Assembly: GCA_943328975.2 (NCBI GenBank)
Contig: CALQCC020000002.1
Span: 1-64,000, forward strand
Direction of reading: 5' to 3'
Length of the DNA stretch: 64,000 bases
Source: Bordetella parapertussis
GTDB taxonomy: Bacteria > Acidobacteriota > Terriglobia > Bryobacterales > Bryobacteraceae
The first letter of the stretch is position 1. Every line of letters starts with the position of its first letter. Below are positions 8,326 to 16,861 of the stretch, piece by piece. Below the pieces are notes generated by a model. The model saw nothing but the letters and a program-made list of their open reading frames with translations, was not told the DNA's origin and searched no databases. The position numbers were made by a program, and so were the translations under genes.

Positions 8326-8592
8326 ATGAAGCAGAAGTTCCGCACGATATTGGGCATCGGCCTGCTTGTGATGGCGGTGATCGGAGCGTTGTTGCCGGTT
8401 TTGCAAGGTTGGATGTTCTTCGCCGCCGCAGTGGGTGTGTTGGGAACGGACCATCCGATCATCAAGTGGTGCTTCCGGCAACTCGAGTGGCTTCGCCCCG
8501 CACTCAATTGGATCCGGAGACAGTTTCAGCGGATCGGCCTGTTCAAGGAAAAGGTCAAGGACATCCCGCCCGGCGGTCCTGGCACTCAATAA
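8326..8592 (+). CDS. Small membrane protein, possibly PGPGW-like
   Basis: An 88-residue protein with two hydrophobic segments in the N-terminal half (TILGIGLLVMAVIGALLPVLQGWMFFAAAVGVLG, about residues 7-41), then an amphipathic basic tail rich in Trp, Arg and Lys. The turn LLPVLQGWMFF resembles the PxxxGW turn of the putative transmembrane PGPGW family, but the match is by eye. It lies 5 bases after the methyltransferase and just before a strong terminator, so it is probably the last gene of the thioredoxin-methyltransferase operon. Confidence 0.6.
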   Translation: MKQKFRTILGIGLLVMAVIGALLPVLQGWMFFAAAVGVLGTDHPIIKWCFRQLEWLRPALNWIRRQFQRIGLFKEKVKDIPPGGPGTQ

Positions 8593-8629
8593 AAAGGCCC
8601 CCGATCCAAACTGCGGAGAGGGGGCCTTT
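8593..8629. terminator. Bidirectional rho-independent terminator
   Basis: Perfect 10-base arms AAAGGCCCCC (8593-8602) and GGGGGCCTTT (8620-8629) lie between two convergent genes. A/T tracts flank both sides, so the hairpin can end transcripts from either direction. Confidence 0.85.
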
Positions 8630-8650
8630 GAACTGCGATTTGATCCGGTG

Positions 8651-10621
8651 TTACTTCACTGCGAACACCATCAACTTCGGAGCCGGAGGGGGCGGGCCCT
8701 TCGGGTTCACCGCAACACCACCACCGAAGCCTTGCGGCTGACCGGGACCTTGACCGCCTTGCACTGCGACGTACTGCTTGCCGTCGAGCATGAAGGTCAT
8801 GGGCGGTCCGATTCCGTTCTCGGGTCCCATGCGAAGCTCCAGGAGTTCATCGCCTTTATCGGCGCTGTAGGCCATGAGGCGTCCGTCGGGCAGCGTCTGG
8901 AAGACCAGGTTGCCGCCGGTGGAAAGCGTTCCACCTTGGCCGCTGCCTCCGCCGGGCTTGCGCCACTTCTCAACTTGATTGATCGGGTCCCATGCGAAGA
9001 GGAAGCTGCCGGTGATGTCCGGTCCGATGGAGGGAGGCGTGGTGCGACGCGTCGCCGCGGCAACTGGCTTGGCAGCCGCTGCATTCGGATTCGCCGCCGC
9101 TGCCGCAGCCGCTGCCGCACGAGCCTGCGCCACTTCGGGAGACTCCGCGTTCGGCGCGGGAGCCGCACCAGGCGCCTGCTTGCCCTGCTTGCCTTGATTG
9201 CCGCCACGGCCACCAGCCGGAGGAGCCGGGGCTCCAGTCGATATGCCCAGATTCAACTCGCCGGCTTTGTAGTTGAACGCGGGGTCCACTTGATAGTTGA
9301 AGCCCGCGCCTGAGGAACCAGGGATGTAGACCAGGCCCGAGTTGGGATTGAAGGACATCGGCGGCCAGTTGTGCGCGCCACCCGGACCAGGGGTGAGTTG
9401 GATCGATTCCGTGGCCGTGTAGACAGATTCCGGATGCACCACCGGGCGACCGGTCTTTTCGTCGAGCCCCGCGGCCCACGTGACCTTCGCGTACGGCTTG
9501 CCGGAGATGAATTCGCCGGTTACGCGATCGATCACGTAGTAGAAGCCGTTCTTGTTGGCCTGCATGATGACCTTGCGCGTTTTGCCCTTGATGTTCAGGT
9601 CCGCCAGCATCAACTGCGCGACCGTGTCGTAATCCCACGAATCGCCGGGGACGTTCTGGAAATACCACTTGAGCTGTCCCGTGTTGACGTTGATCGCGAG
9701 GATGGAGCAAGCGTACAACGCGTCCTTCCCTTTGGTCTGGCGCAAATCTTCGGGCCACGGACCAGCGTTGCCGGTGCCGACGTAAACCAACTCTTCGTCG
9801 GGATCGTACGCCATGCCATCCCACACTGTGCCGCCACCGCCGAGCTTCCAGGAATCCGCGTTCCAGGTCGCCGAGGCTTTGCGCATCGCTTCATTTTCGA
9901 AGCCCTTGGCCGGATCGCCGGGGACCGTGTAGAAGCGCCACGCTTCCTTGCCGGTCTTCGCATCGAACGCCGCGACCACGCCGCGCACAGGATATTCCGC
10001 TCCACCGGCTCCGATGATGACCTTGCCCTTGGCGATGCGTGGGGCCATGGTGATCGTGTAATTGTCTTGCGACCACACGTGTCGAGCTTCCCATACGGGC
10101 TTACCCGTGGCCATGTCGAGCGCGATCAAACGTCCGTCGAGTGCCGGGAAGATGACCAGGTTTTCATAAATAGCCACGCCGCGATTCACGATGCCGCAGC
10201 AGATCTTGGGGCGGACCGTGGTCTGGTTCACTTCCGGGTCGAAGCGCCATTTTTCTTTGCCGGTGCGCGCGTCCACGGCGAAAACCTTGCTCCAGTTGGT
10301 GATGGAGTAGATGACTCCGTCATGCACCAGCGGCGTCGATTCTTGCGTGCCGCCGCCCCCGAAGTCGATGTTATAGGACCATACCTGCGCCAGCTTGCCG
10401 ACGTTGGTGGTGTCGATCTGCTTCAGCGGACTGAAGCGGGTTTCCGCAGGTGAGGCGTTGTAGGTGAGCCATTCTTCGCCAGTTTTGCTGGCGTTGCGAA
10501 TCATATTGTCATCCACGCGGCGGGGTTGTTGCGCCGTGAGGGGTCCGGTGGCGAACCAGGCCGCCGTCAAGCCGACGACGGCGACGGGGCCCAAAAAGAG
10601 AGCGAGCTTGCGAGTGCGCAT
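8651..10621 (-). CDS. PQQ-dependent dehydrogenase-like exported beta-propeller protein
   Basis: A 656-residue protein with a signal segment (LALFLGPVAVVGLTAAWFATGPLTAQ) and an eight-bladed quinoprotein propeller whose W-motif repeats include TGKEKWRFDPE, TGKPVWEARHV and TGKEAWRFYTV. Features of PQQ alcohol dehydrogenases are visible: the vicinal cysteines in PKICCGIVNRG, the Ca2+-ligand region GAGGAEYPVRG, VGTGNAGPW, and the candidate catalytic Asp region GDSWDYDT. It should oxidise an alcohol or related substrate in the periplasm. Unlike quinohaemoproteins it has no C-terminal CxxCH domain. A low-complexity insertion rich in Gly, Gln, Ala and Pro (about residues 475-540) interrupts the propeller. 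MRTRKLALF at 10621 is the likely start. No partner cytochrome is adjacent. Confidence 0.85.
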   Translation of the reverse strand: MRTRKLALFLGPVAVVGLTAAWFATGPLTAQQPRRVDDNMIRNASKTGEEWLTYNASPAETRFSPLKQIDTTNVGKLAQVWSYNIDFGGGGTQESTPLVHDGVIYSITNWSKVFAVDARTGKEKWRFDPEVNQTTVRPKICCGIVNRGVAIYENLVIFPALDGRLIALDMATGKPVWEARHVWSQDNYTITMAPRIAKGKVIIGAGGAEYPVRGVVAAFDAKTGKEAWRFYTVPGDPAKGFENEAMRKASATWNADSWKLGGGGTVWDGMAYDPDEELVYVGTGNAGPWPEDLRQTKGKDALYACSILAINVNTGQLKWYFQNVPGDSWDYDTVAQLMLADLNIKGKTRKVIMQANKNGFYYVIDRVTGEFISGKPYAKVTWAAGLDEKTGRPVVHPESVYTATESIQLTPGPGGAHNWPPMSFNPNSGLVYIPGSSGAGFNYQVDPAFNYKAGELNLGISTGAPAPPAGGRGGNQGKQGKQAPGAAPAPNAESPEVAQARAAAAAAAAANPNAAAAKPVAAATRRTTPPSIGPDITGSFLFAWDPINQVEKWRKPGGGSGQGGTLSTGGNLVFQTLPDGRLMAYSADKGDELLELRMGPENGIGPPMTFMLDGKQYVAVQGGQGPGQPQGFGGGVAVNPKGPPPPAPKLMVFAVK

Positions 10622-10715
10622 ATTCGCCTTAAATCGTATCATGCCGAGGTTTCAGGGCCGCAATACGCCATCCGAGCCGTGCACGAAGTATGGATTTGTG
10701 CTCCAATCTTCTTTT

Positions 10716-11576
10716 ATGCAGATGCTCACCCGTGTTTTGGTGGTGCTTTCGGCCACGCTGTCCGCACATGCGCAGATCGACCTTACCGGAATCTGGGTCC
10801 CGGTCTTCCACGAGGATCAGCCTGAACGCATCCCCGGACCGGCGCTGGTGGATTACCTGGGGCTCCCGATTAGCGACGCGGCACGCAATTGGGCGCTGGC
10901 CTGGGACCCGGACCGGCTGACGGCGCAGGAGCATCAATGCCAGGTACATACCGCCGCCTATATGTATCGCGGTCCGCTGCTACTCCGCGTGTGGGAAGAG
11001 CGCGACCCGCAAACGCAGAACATCGTCGCGCTGCGGCAATACATCAATAACTACGAACAGAATCGGACCATCTACATGGACGGCCGTCCGCATCCGCCCG
11101 ACTATTTCGCTCATACCTGGATGGGATTCTCCACCGGCGAATGGCACGGCAACATCCTGACGGTGTACACCACCCACATCAAACAAGGCTGGCATCGACG
11201 TAACGGGCTGCCCTCGAGCGACCGCATTTCGTTGACCGAGCATTTCATCCGGCATGGCGACCAACTGACGCATGTAAGTGTCGTCGTCGATCTGGACTAT
11301 TTGGACGAGCCGCTCATCAAGAGTCAGGACTTCGTGTTGAGCCTGACTGCGGGCTGGGAAACCCAGGGTACGAACCTGCTTGCGAACTGGTTGTACCCGT
11401 GTGAGTATGTCGAGGAAGCTCCGTGGCGCTTTCGCGATCGGGTGCAGAGCTTCCTGCCCGGCGAGAATCCTTTCCTGGACGAATTTGCGAAGCAAAGTGG
11501 GATTCCGCGGGCGGCCGCCCTGGGCGGTCCGGCTACGATGTACCCGGAGTATCGGGAGACTTTGCCGGCTCGCTGA
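10716..11576 (+). CDS. Exported protein of the 'DLTGIW' family (paralogue of two genes near 59-60 kb)
   Basis: A 286-residue protein with a signal peptide (MLTRVLVVLSATLSAHAQ) followed at once by IDLTGIWVPV. It shares the order and spacing of motifs with two proteins at 58968-60454: D-L-(S/T)-G-I-W at the mature N-terminus; D-G-R-x-x-P then W-x-G-(Y/F)-S-x-G-x-W-x-G in the middle; a T-E-x-F/L segment; and a D/E-rich strand near the end. No enzyme signature is recognised. The family is frequent in Solibacteres-type genomes (general knowledge, not checked here). ATG at 10722 is an equally possible start. It is divergent from the PQQ-type protein, 94 bases away. Confidence 0.7.
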   Translation: MQMLTRVLVVLSATLSAHAQIDLTGIWVPVFHEDQPERIPGPALVDYLGLPISDAARNWALAWDPDRLTAQEHQCQVHTAAYMYRGPLLLRVWEERDPQTQNIVALRQYINNYEQNRTIYMDGRPHPPDYFAHTWMGFSTGEWHGNILTVYTTHIKQGWHRRNGLPSSDRISLTEHFIRHGDQLTHVSVVVDLDYLDEPLIKSQDFVLSLTAGWETQGTNLLANWLYPCEYVEEAPWRFRDRVQSFLPGENPFLDEFAKQSGIPRAAALGGPATMYPEYRETLPAR

Positions 11577-11618
11577 CTTTGCGGACGAATTCGATCTTGG
11601 TACATTGAATGTTCACCA

Positions 11619-13040
11619 ATGAGTAAACGCATAGGGGTCTTCGGCTGGGGTATCGTCGCGCCGAAGTCGCCCAACATCGAAACCTTTCAACGCAACTTGG
11701 CGTCTTCGGAAACCTGGCTCACGCCGTTCAACGGCTTTGGGCCGGACAACTTTCTGGTGGGGACGCCTGAGTTCGATTTTGCTGAGTATCACGGCTGGGT
11801 CGGCGAGCGGTTCGCGCCACGCCACTTTCAGCGCCTGGTCGACAAGATGGATTACCCGTCGCTATATGCGGTGGGTGCCTTCATTCAATCCCTGGCTCAG
11901 AACCCCGGCATCGAACAGGTTCTGCAGGAACTGAAGGGCCAAGCCCACGTCTACGTCGGGACCGGGCTGGGCAGTCTGCATACGATTCACGACGCAAGTG
12001 TGGCGTTGCACGAATCGCAGCAACGCTGGGACCAGTTCTGGGCGGGCCGCGAGGCGGGATTGCAGGAATATCTAGACGAACTGGCGCGCATCGACGGCTT
12101 GACCATCGAAGGTGGTATCGAGGCCGGCAAGTTGCACGCGATTCGCGAAAAAGAAAAAAGCCGCATCAGGCTCCAAGAGAAATGGAGCGCCCCGGAGCCT
12201 CCGTGGAATGTCACCGCGAAGCTGATCTGGAACATTCACAACACTCCCGCCGCGCAGATTTCAATCTTGGGAAAAATCACGGGCATGGCGTTTGCACCGG
12301 CCGCCGCGTGTTCCACCTTCGGCGTGGCGCTGCGTCTCGCCATGAGCGCCATCAAATCGGGCGAGGCGAAAGCGGTCGTGATCGGGGCCACCGATCCGCC
12401 GCCGCATCCGTTGACCGTGGGATCGTTCTATAACGCACGCGTCCTCTCGGCGGATCGTAATTTATCCGCGCCGCTCACGCGTCTGCAGGGCACGCACGTT
12501 GCTGGTGGGTCAGTAGTGTGGATCGTCGGCGACATGGAGTACATGCAGGCGCGCGGCTTCAAGCCGCTGGGCATGGAGCCGGTGGGTGTCGGCGTCACCT
12601 CCGATGCGGATCACATTATCACGCCTTCGCCGGACGGTCCGCGCGCGGCGATGACGGAAGCTATGCACGATGCCGGGATTGGCGCGGATGATATCGGTAC
12701 GTGGGATTTGCACGCGACCGCAACGCCGGGCGATTATGCCGAGATGACGACGCTGCGGTCGATGTTCTCAGATTCGCTACTGGTCACGGCGCGCAAGGGC
12801 ACCTTCGGTCACGGCATGAGTGCCGGCGGCGGCTGGGAATTAACCGCGCAGTATCTGGGCTACGCCGAGGGGCATTTATTTCCCACGCCGCTAGCGCGCG
12901 CAGAGCTCAATGCCACCATTGGGAAGATGCACCAGAACTTCGTTTTTGATGCGGCCTGTGATATCCCCAAGGGGCTGAGCGGCAAGCTGTCGATGGGCAT
13001 CGGCGGCATCAACGCCTGCGTGATATCCAAGCCTTTGTAA
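11619..13040 (+). CDS. Beta-ketoacyl-ACP synthase-like (KAS II type) condensing enzyme
   Basis: A 473-residue thiolase-fold protein. The catalytic triad of decarboxylating condensing enzymes can be traced: Cys231 in AACSTFGVAL, His365 in DLHATATPGD and His398 in GTFGHGMSAGGGWE. The C-terminal GIGGINACVI matches the closing motif of KAS enzymes. It would condense an acyl thioester with malonyl-ACP, either in fatty acid synthesis or in a specialised lipid/polyketide route. It is longer than housekeeping FabF (about 410 residues), with extra sequence at about residues 120-200, and stands apart from any fab gene. A dedicated role is therefore more likely than FabF itself. The next gene is convergent. 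Confidence 0.82.
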   Translation: MSKRIGVFGWGIVAPKSPNIETFQRNLASSETWLTPFNGFGPDNFLVGTPEFDFAEYHGWVGERFAPRHFQRLVDKMDYPSLYAVGAFIQSLAQNPGIEQVLQELKGQAHVYVGTGLGSLHTIHDASVALHESQQRWDQFWAGREAGLQEYLDELARIDGLTIEGGIEAGKLHAIREKEKSRIRLQEKWSAPEPPWNVTAKLIWNIHNTPAAQISILGKITGMAFAPAAACSTFGVALRLAMSAIKSGEAKAVVIGATDPPPHPLTVGSFYNARVLSADRNLSAPLTRLQGTHVAGGSVVWIVGDMEYMQARGFKPLGMEPVGVGVTSDADHIITPSPDGPRAAMTEAMHDAGIGADDIGTWDLHATATPGDYAEMTTLRSMFSDSLLVTARKGTFGHGMSAGGGWELTAQYLGYAEGHLFPTPLARAELNATIGKMHQNFVFDAACDIPKGLSGKLSMGIGGINACVISKPL

Positions 13041-13053
13041 GGCAAGCAGCGCC

Positions 13054-14307
13054 TCACGCGATGCGGCGGCTGGCGTCGATTCTCATATAGAGCAGCGCGG
13101 CGAAGGCTGTAAGGCCTCCGGTCACGAGGAATGGTACGTCCCAGCCCCACCACGCCACCATGTAACCGAGCACGACCGAAGAAAGTGTCCCGCCCAGATT
13201 GCCGCACATGTTCATGAAGGCCGAGATGCTGCCGGCGAAGTCGCCTCCAATGTCTAACGGGATGGACCAGGACACCCCCACGGTCCATTCCAAAGCGAAG
13301 AACGCCAAAGAGGAAAACACGACGGACATTTTGACATCAGAGGTAAGCGCCGCTGGAACAGTAGCCATGGCGCACACTGCGAAGCCGGCCGCTGCGACCC
13401 ATCGGCGGGCCAAATTTAGATTGCTGGTGTGCTTTAAAACCAGATCGGAGCACCACCCGCCTAACAAATCCCCCGCGGTTCCAGCCAACAGCGGAAGGCT
13501 CGCATAGAAACCCATTTCAGCTAGCGTCATGCCCCGCGCCTTCAGCAAATACGTGGGGTACCAGACGATATACACCTGCAGTGAGTAGTTGTAGCAGAAG
13601 TACATCGGGCACAAATACCACATCGTGGGGGAAGAAAGAATCTTCCGCCACGGGACGCTGGCTGTTGCCGATTTCCGTACCGCGCCGCCTGTGTGAATCA
13701 TTTCCAACTCCGCAGCGTTGACGCCCGAATGCTCCTCGGGAGTGTCGCGATAGTAGGCGAACCAAGCGATGGCCCAGACCACGCCCACCGCACCGAACAC
13801 GAAGAACGGCACACGCCAACCGTATTGCAGGATGAGCCACACGACGATAGGCGGCGTCAGCGCGGAGCCCAGCCGCGAACCCGCGTGGGTCACTCCTTGT
13901 GCGAAGCCCCGTTCGGTGGCCAACATCCAGCGCGATAGCGAGCGCGTGGCGATGGGGAACGCTCCTGCTTCGCCGATCCCGAAAAGGAAACGTACGCCGA
14001 TCATGACCGACGCGCTCCATGCGAGCGCGGTCAAGGACGTGAACGCGCTCCACCACATTACGATCAAGGGCAACGCTTTGCGAGCCCCCAGCCTGTCGCC
14101 CAGCATGCCGCCAGGCACCTGGAACAGCGAATAACTTAACTGAAACGCCGCCGCGATGTAGCCCTGGGTGATCGGACTGAAACCCAGTTCTTTGCTCATG
14201 TTCGGCATGGTGGCGGATAGCACCACGCGGTCCATGTAAGTAAGCATGTAAACCGCTACCGTCATCCAGAGGACGACGTGGCGGGCACGAGTAGGACGAT
14301 TGAGGGG
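13054..14307 (-). CDS. MFS transporter, ACS/hexuronate-like
   Basis: A 417-residue carrier with about 12 membrane segments. A motif A-like loop is present (GGMLGDRLGARKAL, between segments 2 and 3), together with TYMDRVVLSATMPNMSKELG near the N-terminus, which is typical of the anion:cation symporter family (glucarate, hexuronate and phthalate permeases). The substrate is probably an organic anion taken up with H+ or Na+; it cannot be specified. ATG at 14307 (MPLNRPTRARHVVLWM) is preferred to an upstream in-frame ATG because membrane segment 1 begins directly after it. It stands alone between terminator-like sequences and a convergent KAS gene. Confidence 0.85.
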   Translation of the reverse strand, partial: PLNRPTRARHVVLWMTVAVYMLTYMDRVVLSATMPNMSKELGFSPITQGYIAAAFQLSYSLFQVPGGMLGDRLGARKALPLIVMWWSAFTSLTALAWSASVMIGVRFLFGIGEAGAFPIATRSLSRWMLATERGFAQGVTHAGSRLGSALTPPIVVWLILQYGWRVPFFVFGAVGVVWAIAWFAYYRDTPEEHSGVNAAELEMIHTGGAVRKSATASVPWRKILSSPTMWYLCPMYFCYNYSLQVYIVWYPTYLLKARGMTLAEMGFYASLPLLAGTAGDLLGGWCSDLVLKHTSNLNLARRWVAAAGFAVCAMATVPAALTSDVKMSVVFSSLAFFALEWTVGVSWSIPLDIGGDFAGSISAFMNMCGNLGGTLSSVVLGYMVAWWGWDVPFLVTGGLTAFAALLYMRIDASRRIA

Positions 14308-14350
14308 CATCGGAACGACCGATGATACCAGGATTCGCGTGTTCCCCAAA

Positions 14351-14381
14351 AGCAAAAGCGGCGAGCATCTCTGCCCGCCGC
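14351..14381 (-). terminator. Terminator after the small DUF4383-like gene
   Basis: On the minus strand GCGGCGGGC pairs with GCTCGCCGC around a short loop, followed by TTTTGCTTTT. It lies 26 bases after the stop of the gene at 14407-14802 and upstream of the MFS gene, so it separates the two transcripts. Confidence 0.65.
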
Positions 14382-14406
14382 CTCAAATTGTTGTCGTAAC
14401 TTCTGA

Positions 14407-14802
14407 CTAGTCCCAGATCACTTGTTGCCGAGCCGTGTTCATCTTCCCGCAGATCGCCAGCGTCACGGCGATCACGCCATGGAACACCATGTCCACCTGC
14501 GTCAGCCGCAAGGTATCGAACAGGGTCGCCGTACCCACGCGATCCAGCGAAGCGTATGCCAGTCCGCCGATCAATGCGTGCGCCGCCGCCACCATATACA
14601 GCCCAAAGGCCGCCCAGCTTTCGCCCATGGTCGAGACGCCCATCAGTAACAGTCCGGAAACGATATGGACGTAGGGAGTCCCCGCATAGCGGATCATCAT
14701 CCCGCCAGGTCCCACAATGCCGGTCGGAAGAAACGCCAGAACTCCAATCAAAAACAGCACCGCGCCCACGACCAAGGCCAGCGTCTTTGCAATCTTTTTC
14801 AT
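14407..14802 (-). CDS. Four-helix membrane protein, DUF4383-like
   Basis: A 131-residue protein with four hydrophobic segments (TLALVVGAVLFLIGVLAFLP; YVHIVSGLLLMGVS; AAFGLYMVAAAHALIGGLAYASL; MVFHGVIAVTLAICG). The layout, with a short conserved GGMMIRYAGTPYVHIVSG loop, resembles small DUF4383/DoxX-like membrane proteins; the family name is tentative. A GGGGAACG ribosome-binding site precedes the ATG at 14802, which decides that start over an upstream in-frame ATG. Function unknown. Confidence 0.6.
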   Translation of the reverse strand: MKKIAKTLALVVGAVLFLIGVLAFLPTGIVGPGGMMIRYAGTPYVHIVSGLLLMGVSTMGESWAAFGLYMVAAAHALIGGLAYASLDRVGTATLFDTLRLTQVDMVFHGVIAVTLAICGKMNTARQQVIWD

Positions 14803-15016
14803 TTCGTTCCCCGTTTCATAATCCACTGCCGCTTCTCGGCGTAATCCTCGCAACTCCCCAGGACGACAAGAATGGCCGCTCCATTACATTGACTACAAGA
14901 CATTCTTCGGCGGGGCAACTGGAGATCTTTAGGGTTTGCCCTACCACTGGGTAATGCATCAGCCCCTTCCGTCCCGAGCCGGGTTGCCCGGTGTATGATG
15001 AAATGCTTCTGTCAGA

Positions 15017-15688
15017 ATGACGACACTTTCTACAGCTTCGGCGGTCCCGTTCTCGGCCAACCGACCGCTACAAAGACTCTGCCTTGCGCTGACAGCGTGG
15101 GTTCTATACACAGGCTCCCGACCAGAGGTGGCGTTCGACTTCTGGCTGGAGAACGTCCTGACACTCACATTTATCGCGATCCTGGCGGGAACCTACCGGC
15201 GGCTAGCGCTCTCGGACTTGTCATATACCCTCATCTTTGCCTTCCTGGTTCTACATGAGTGGGGAGCGCAGTACAAATACAGCGACGTCCCCCTGGGCGA
15301 GTGGATGAAGCCGGCCTTGGGCGTGACGCGCAATCACTATGACCGGGTGATGCACTTCGCTTACGGCCTTCTGCTGGCCTATCCGATGCAGGAATGGTTT
15401 GTGCGCTCGGCTGGCGTCCGCAACGGATTCCGCTATTTCCTCCCCATCCAGTTCGCCCTGGCCTGCAGCGCTGTCTACGAAATACTGGAGGCGTTCATGG
15501 CCAGCATCCTGTCTCCGCAGCGTGGCGAGGAATTCGTAGGGATGCAAGGCGACATCTGGGATGCGCAACAGGACATGTTTCTGGCAACACTGGGAGCAAT
15601 CATCGCGATGACGACGGTGGCAATGGCGCGTCGGCGGAAACCGGCACGCGCAACGCAGCCCACTTATTCCCACGTTGCTTTGCAGTAA
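15017..15688 (+). CDS. DUF2238 (YjdF-like) membrane protein
   Basis: A 223-residue inner membrane protein with about six hydrophobic segments. DUF2238 hallmarks are evident: HEWGAQYKYSDVPLGEWM, NHYDRVMHFAYGLLLAYP, AVYEILEAF and GDIWDAQQDMFLATLGA. The conserved His, Asp and Glu residues near membrane faces hint at an enzymatic or metal-binding role, but none is established for the family. A TATGAT box at 14994-14999 would give a short leader. The 214-base gap upstream holds nothing else that I can support. A metallophosphoesterase gene follows in the same direction after 30 bases, with its own -10 box. Confidence 0.83.
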   Translation: MTTLSTASAVPFSANRPLQRLCLALTAWVLYTGSRPEVAFDFWLENVLTLTFIAILAGTYRRLALSDLSYTLIFAFLVLHEWGAQYKYSDVPLGEWMKPALGVTRNHYDRVMHFAYGLLLAYPMQEWFVRSAGVRNGFRYFLPIQFALACSAVYEILEAFMASILSPQRGEEFVGMQGDIWDAQQDMFLATLGAIIAMTTVAMARRRKPARATQPTYSHVALQ

Positions 15689-15718
15689 GTTGGGGCCTCA
15701 ACGTTATACTCGGCTAAG

Positions 15719-16861
15719 ATGTCCTTGAAGCGTTTTCTGCCGGACTTGTGCGCGATAGCGCTGGCGTTGTTCTCCGGACCCGCGCTGCTTCGTTTGGTGC
15801 CTAGATCACTGTTACCGCCGCTGCGCGTAGTGGTCATCGCCGGCTCGGTATTGTTAGTGGCCGGGTTCGCCGTGACCTGCTTGCAGGCCGCCGAATATGA
15901 AGCAGGATTCCAGTGGATGATGGTCGGCGGAGTGGCCTTCGCCTGGGCCGTCGCACTGATTCTGGCCACCGCGATCGGGTTCGGCTTCCGTCGGATTCTT
16001 GCACCACCAGTCGCCGTGGAACGCCGAAAGCTGTTGACGCTGGCCTCAGGCGCCGTGATGGCTGCACCCGCCGCGGCGCTCGGCTACGGGATGTTCATAA
16101 GCCGGCGTCAGTTCCGCCTGCAAGAAGTGGACCTCGCTGTCCCCGGCCTCGCGCCCGATTTGGAAGGACTCCGCATCGTGCAGTTGAGCGACATTCACCT
16201 CAGTCCGTTCCTGAGCCGCGCCGATCTGCAATGGTGCGTCAACATGGCGAATGAGACTCGACCTCACCTTGTCGTTGTCACCGGGGACCTGATCACCGGC
16301 ATCCGGGACTCCATCGACGACTGCCTGGAAGATCTGCGCCACCTGCGCGCCGACGCGGGCGTGTTCGGCTGCAACGGCAATCATGAGCGCTATGTTGGCG
16401 GTGAGGCGTATGCGGCGGAACGCGCCGCGCGGCTCGGCATGAAGTTCCTGCGGAGCGAGCGCACAAGTCTGACCTTTGGATCGGCGCAGTTGAACTTGGC
16501 TGGCGTGGACCACCAGGACAATCGCTGGAGCTACGCCAAAGCGACCGAGGGCCTGCATCGTCCAGGCGAACTAAACCTACTGTTGAATCACAATCCGGCC
16601 ATGTTTCCCCACATCGTCAAACAGGGCTGGGATGTGACGCTTTCCGGGCACATGCACGGAGGGCAGATCAACGTCGAGTTGGCGAACGCGAACATCAATC
16701 TTGTCCGGTTCACCACGCCGTACGTGTATGGAACCTACCGCGAAGACCGGTCGGCGATGTATGTCACCCGCGGCATCGGGACCATCGGGATGCCCGTGCG
16801 CCTGGGCGCGCCGCCGGAAGTCGCGCTTATTCGATTGCGAGCGGCCCCTGTAGTTCTTTAA
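15719..16861 (+). CDS. Membrane-anchored metallophosphoesterase (YaeI-like)
   Basis: A 380-residue protein. The first about 125 residues hold four hydrophobic segments. A calcineurin-like phosphoesterase follows, with the full metal-ligand set: QLSDIHLSPF (D, H), GDLITG (D), GNHE (N, H), LNHNPAMF (H) and SGHMHGGQ (H, H). Close relatives are YaeI and YkuE, which hydrolyse phosphodiesters in envelope lipids such as UDP-diacylglucosamine-type molecules; the substrate here is unknown. A TATACT box at 15705-15710 ends 8 bases before the ATG, giving an almost leaderless mRNA. Its 3' end overlaps the convergent helicase gene by 35 bases. Confidence 0.88.
   Translation: MSLKRFLPDLCAIALALFSGPALLRLVPRSLLPPLRVVVIAGSVLLVAGFAVTCLQAAEYEAGFQWMMVGGVAFAWAVALILATAIGFGFRRILAPPVAVERRKLLTLASGAVMAAPAAALGYGMFISRRQFRLQEVDLAVPGLAPDLEGLRIVQLSDIHLSPFLSRADLQWCVNMANETRPHLVVVTGDLITGIRDSIDDCLEDLRHLRADAGVFGCNGNHERYVGGEAYAAERAARLGMKFLRSERTSLTFGSAQLNLAGVDHQDNRWSYAKATEGLHRPGELNLLLNHNPAMFPHIVKQGWDVTLSGHMHGGQINVELANANINLVRFTTPYVYGTYREDRSAMYVTRGIGTIGMPVRLGAPPEVALIRLRAAPVVL

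Noticed and set aside
9371-10453. 360-codon frame antisense to the PQQ-type protein
   Set aside because: It is a shadow frame; the minus strand encodes the recognisable propeller.
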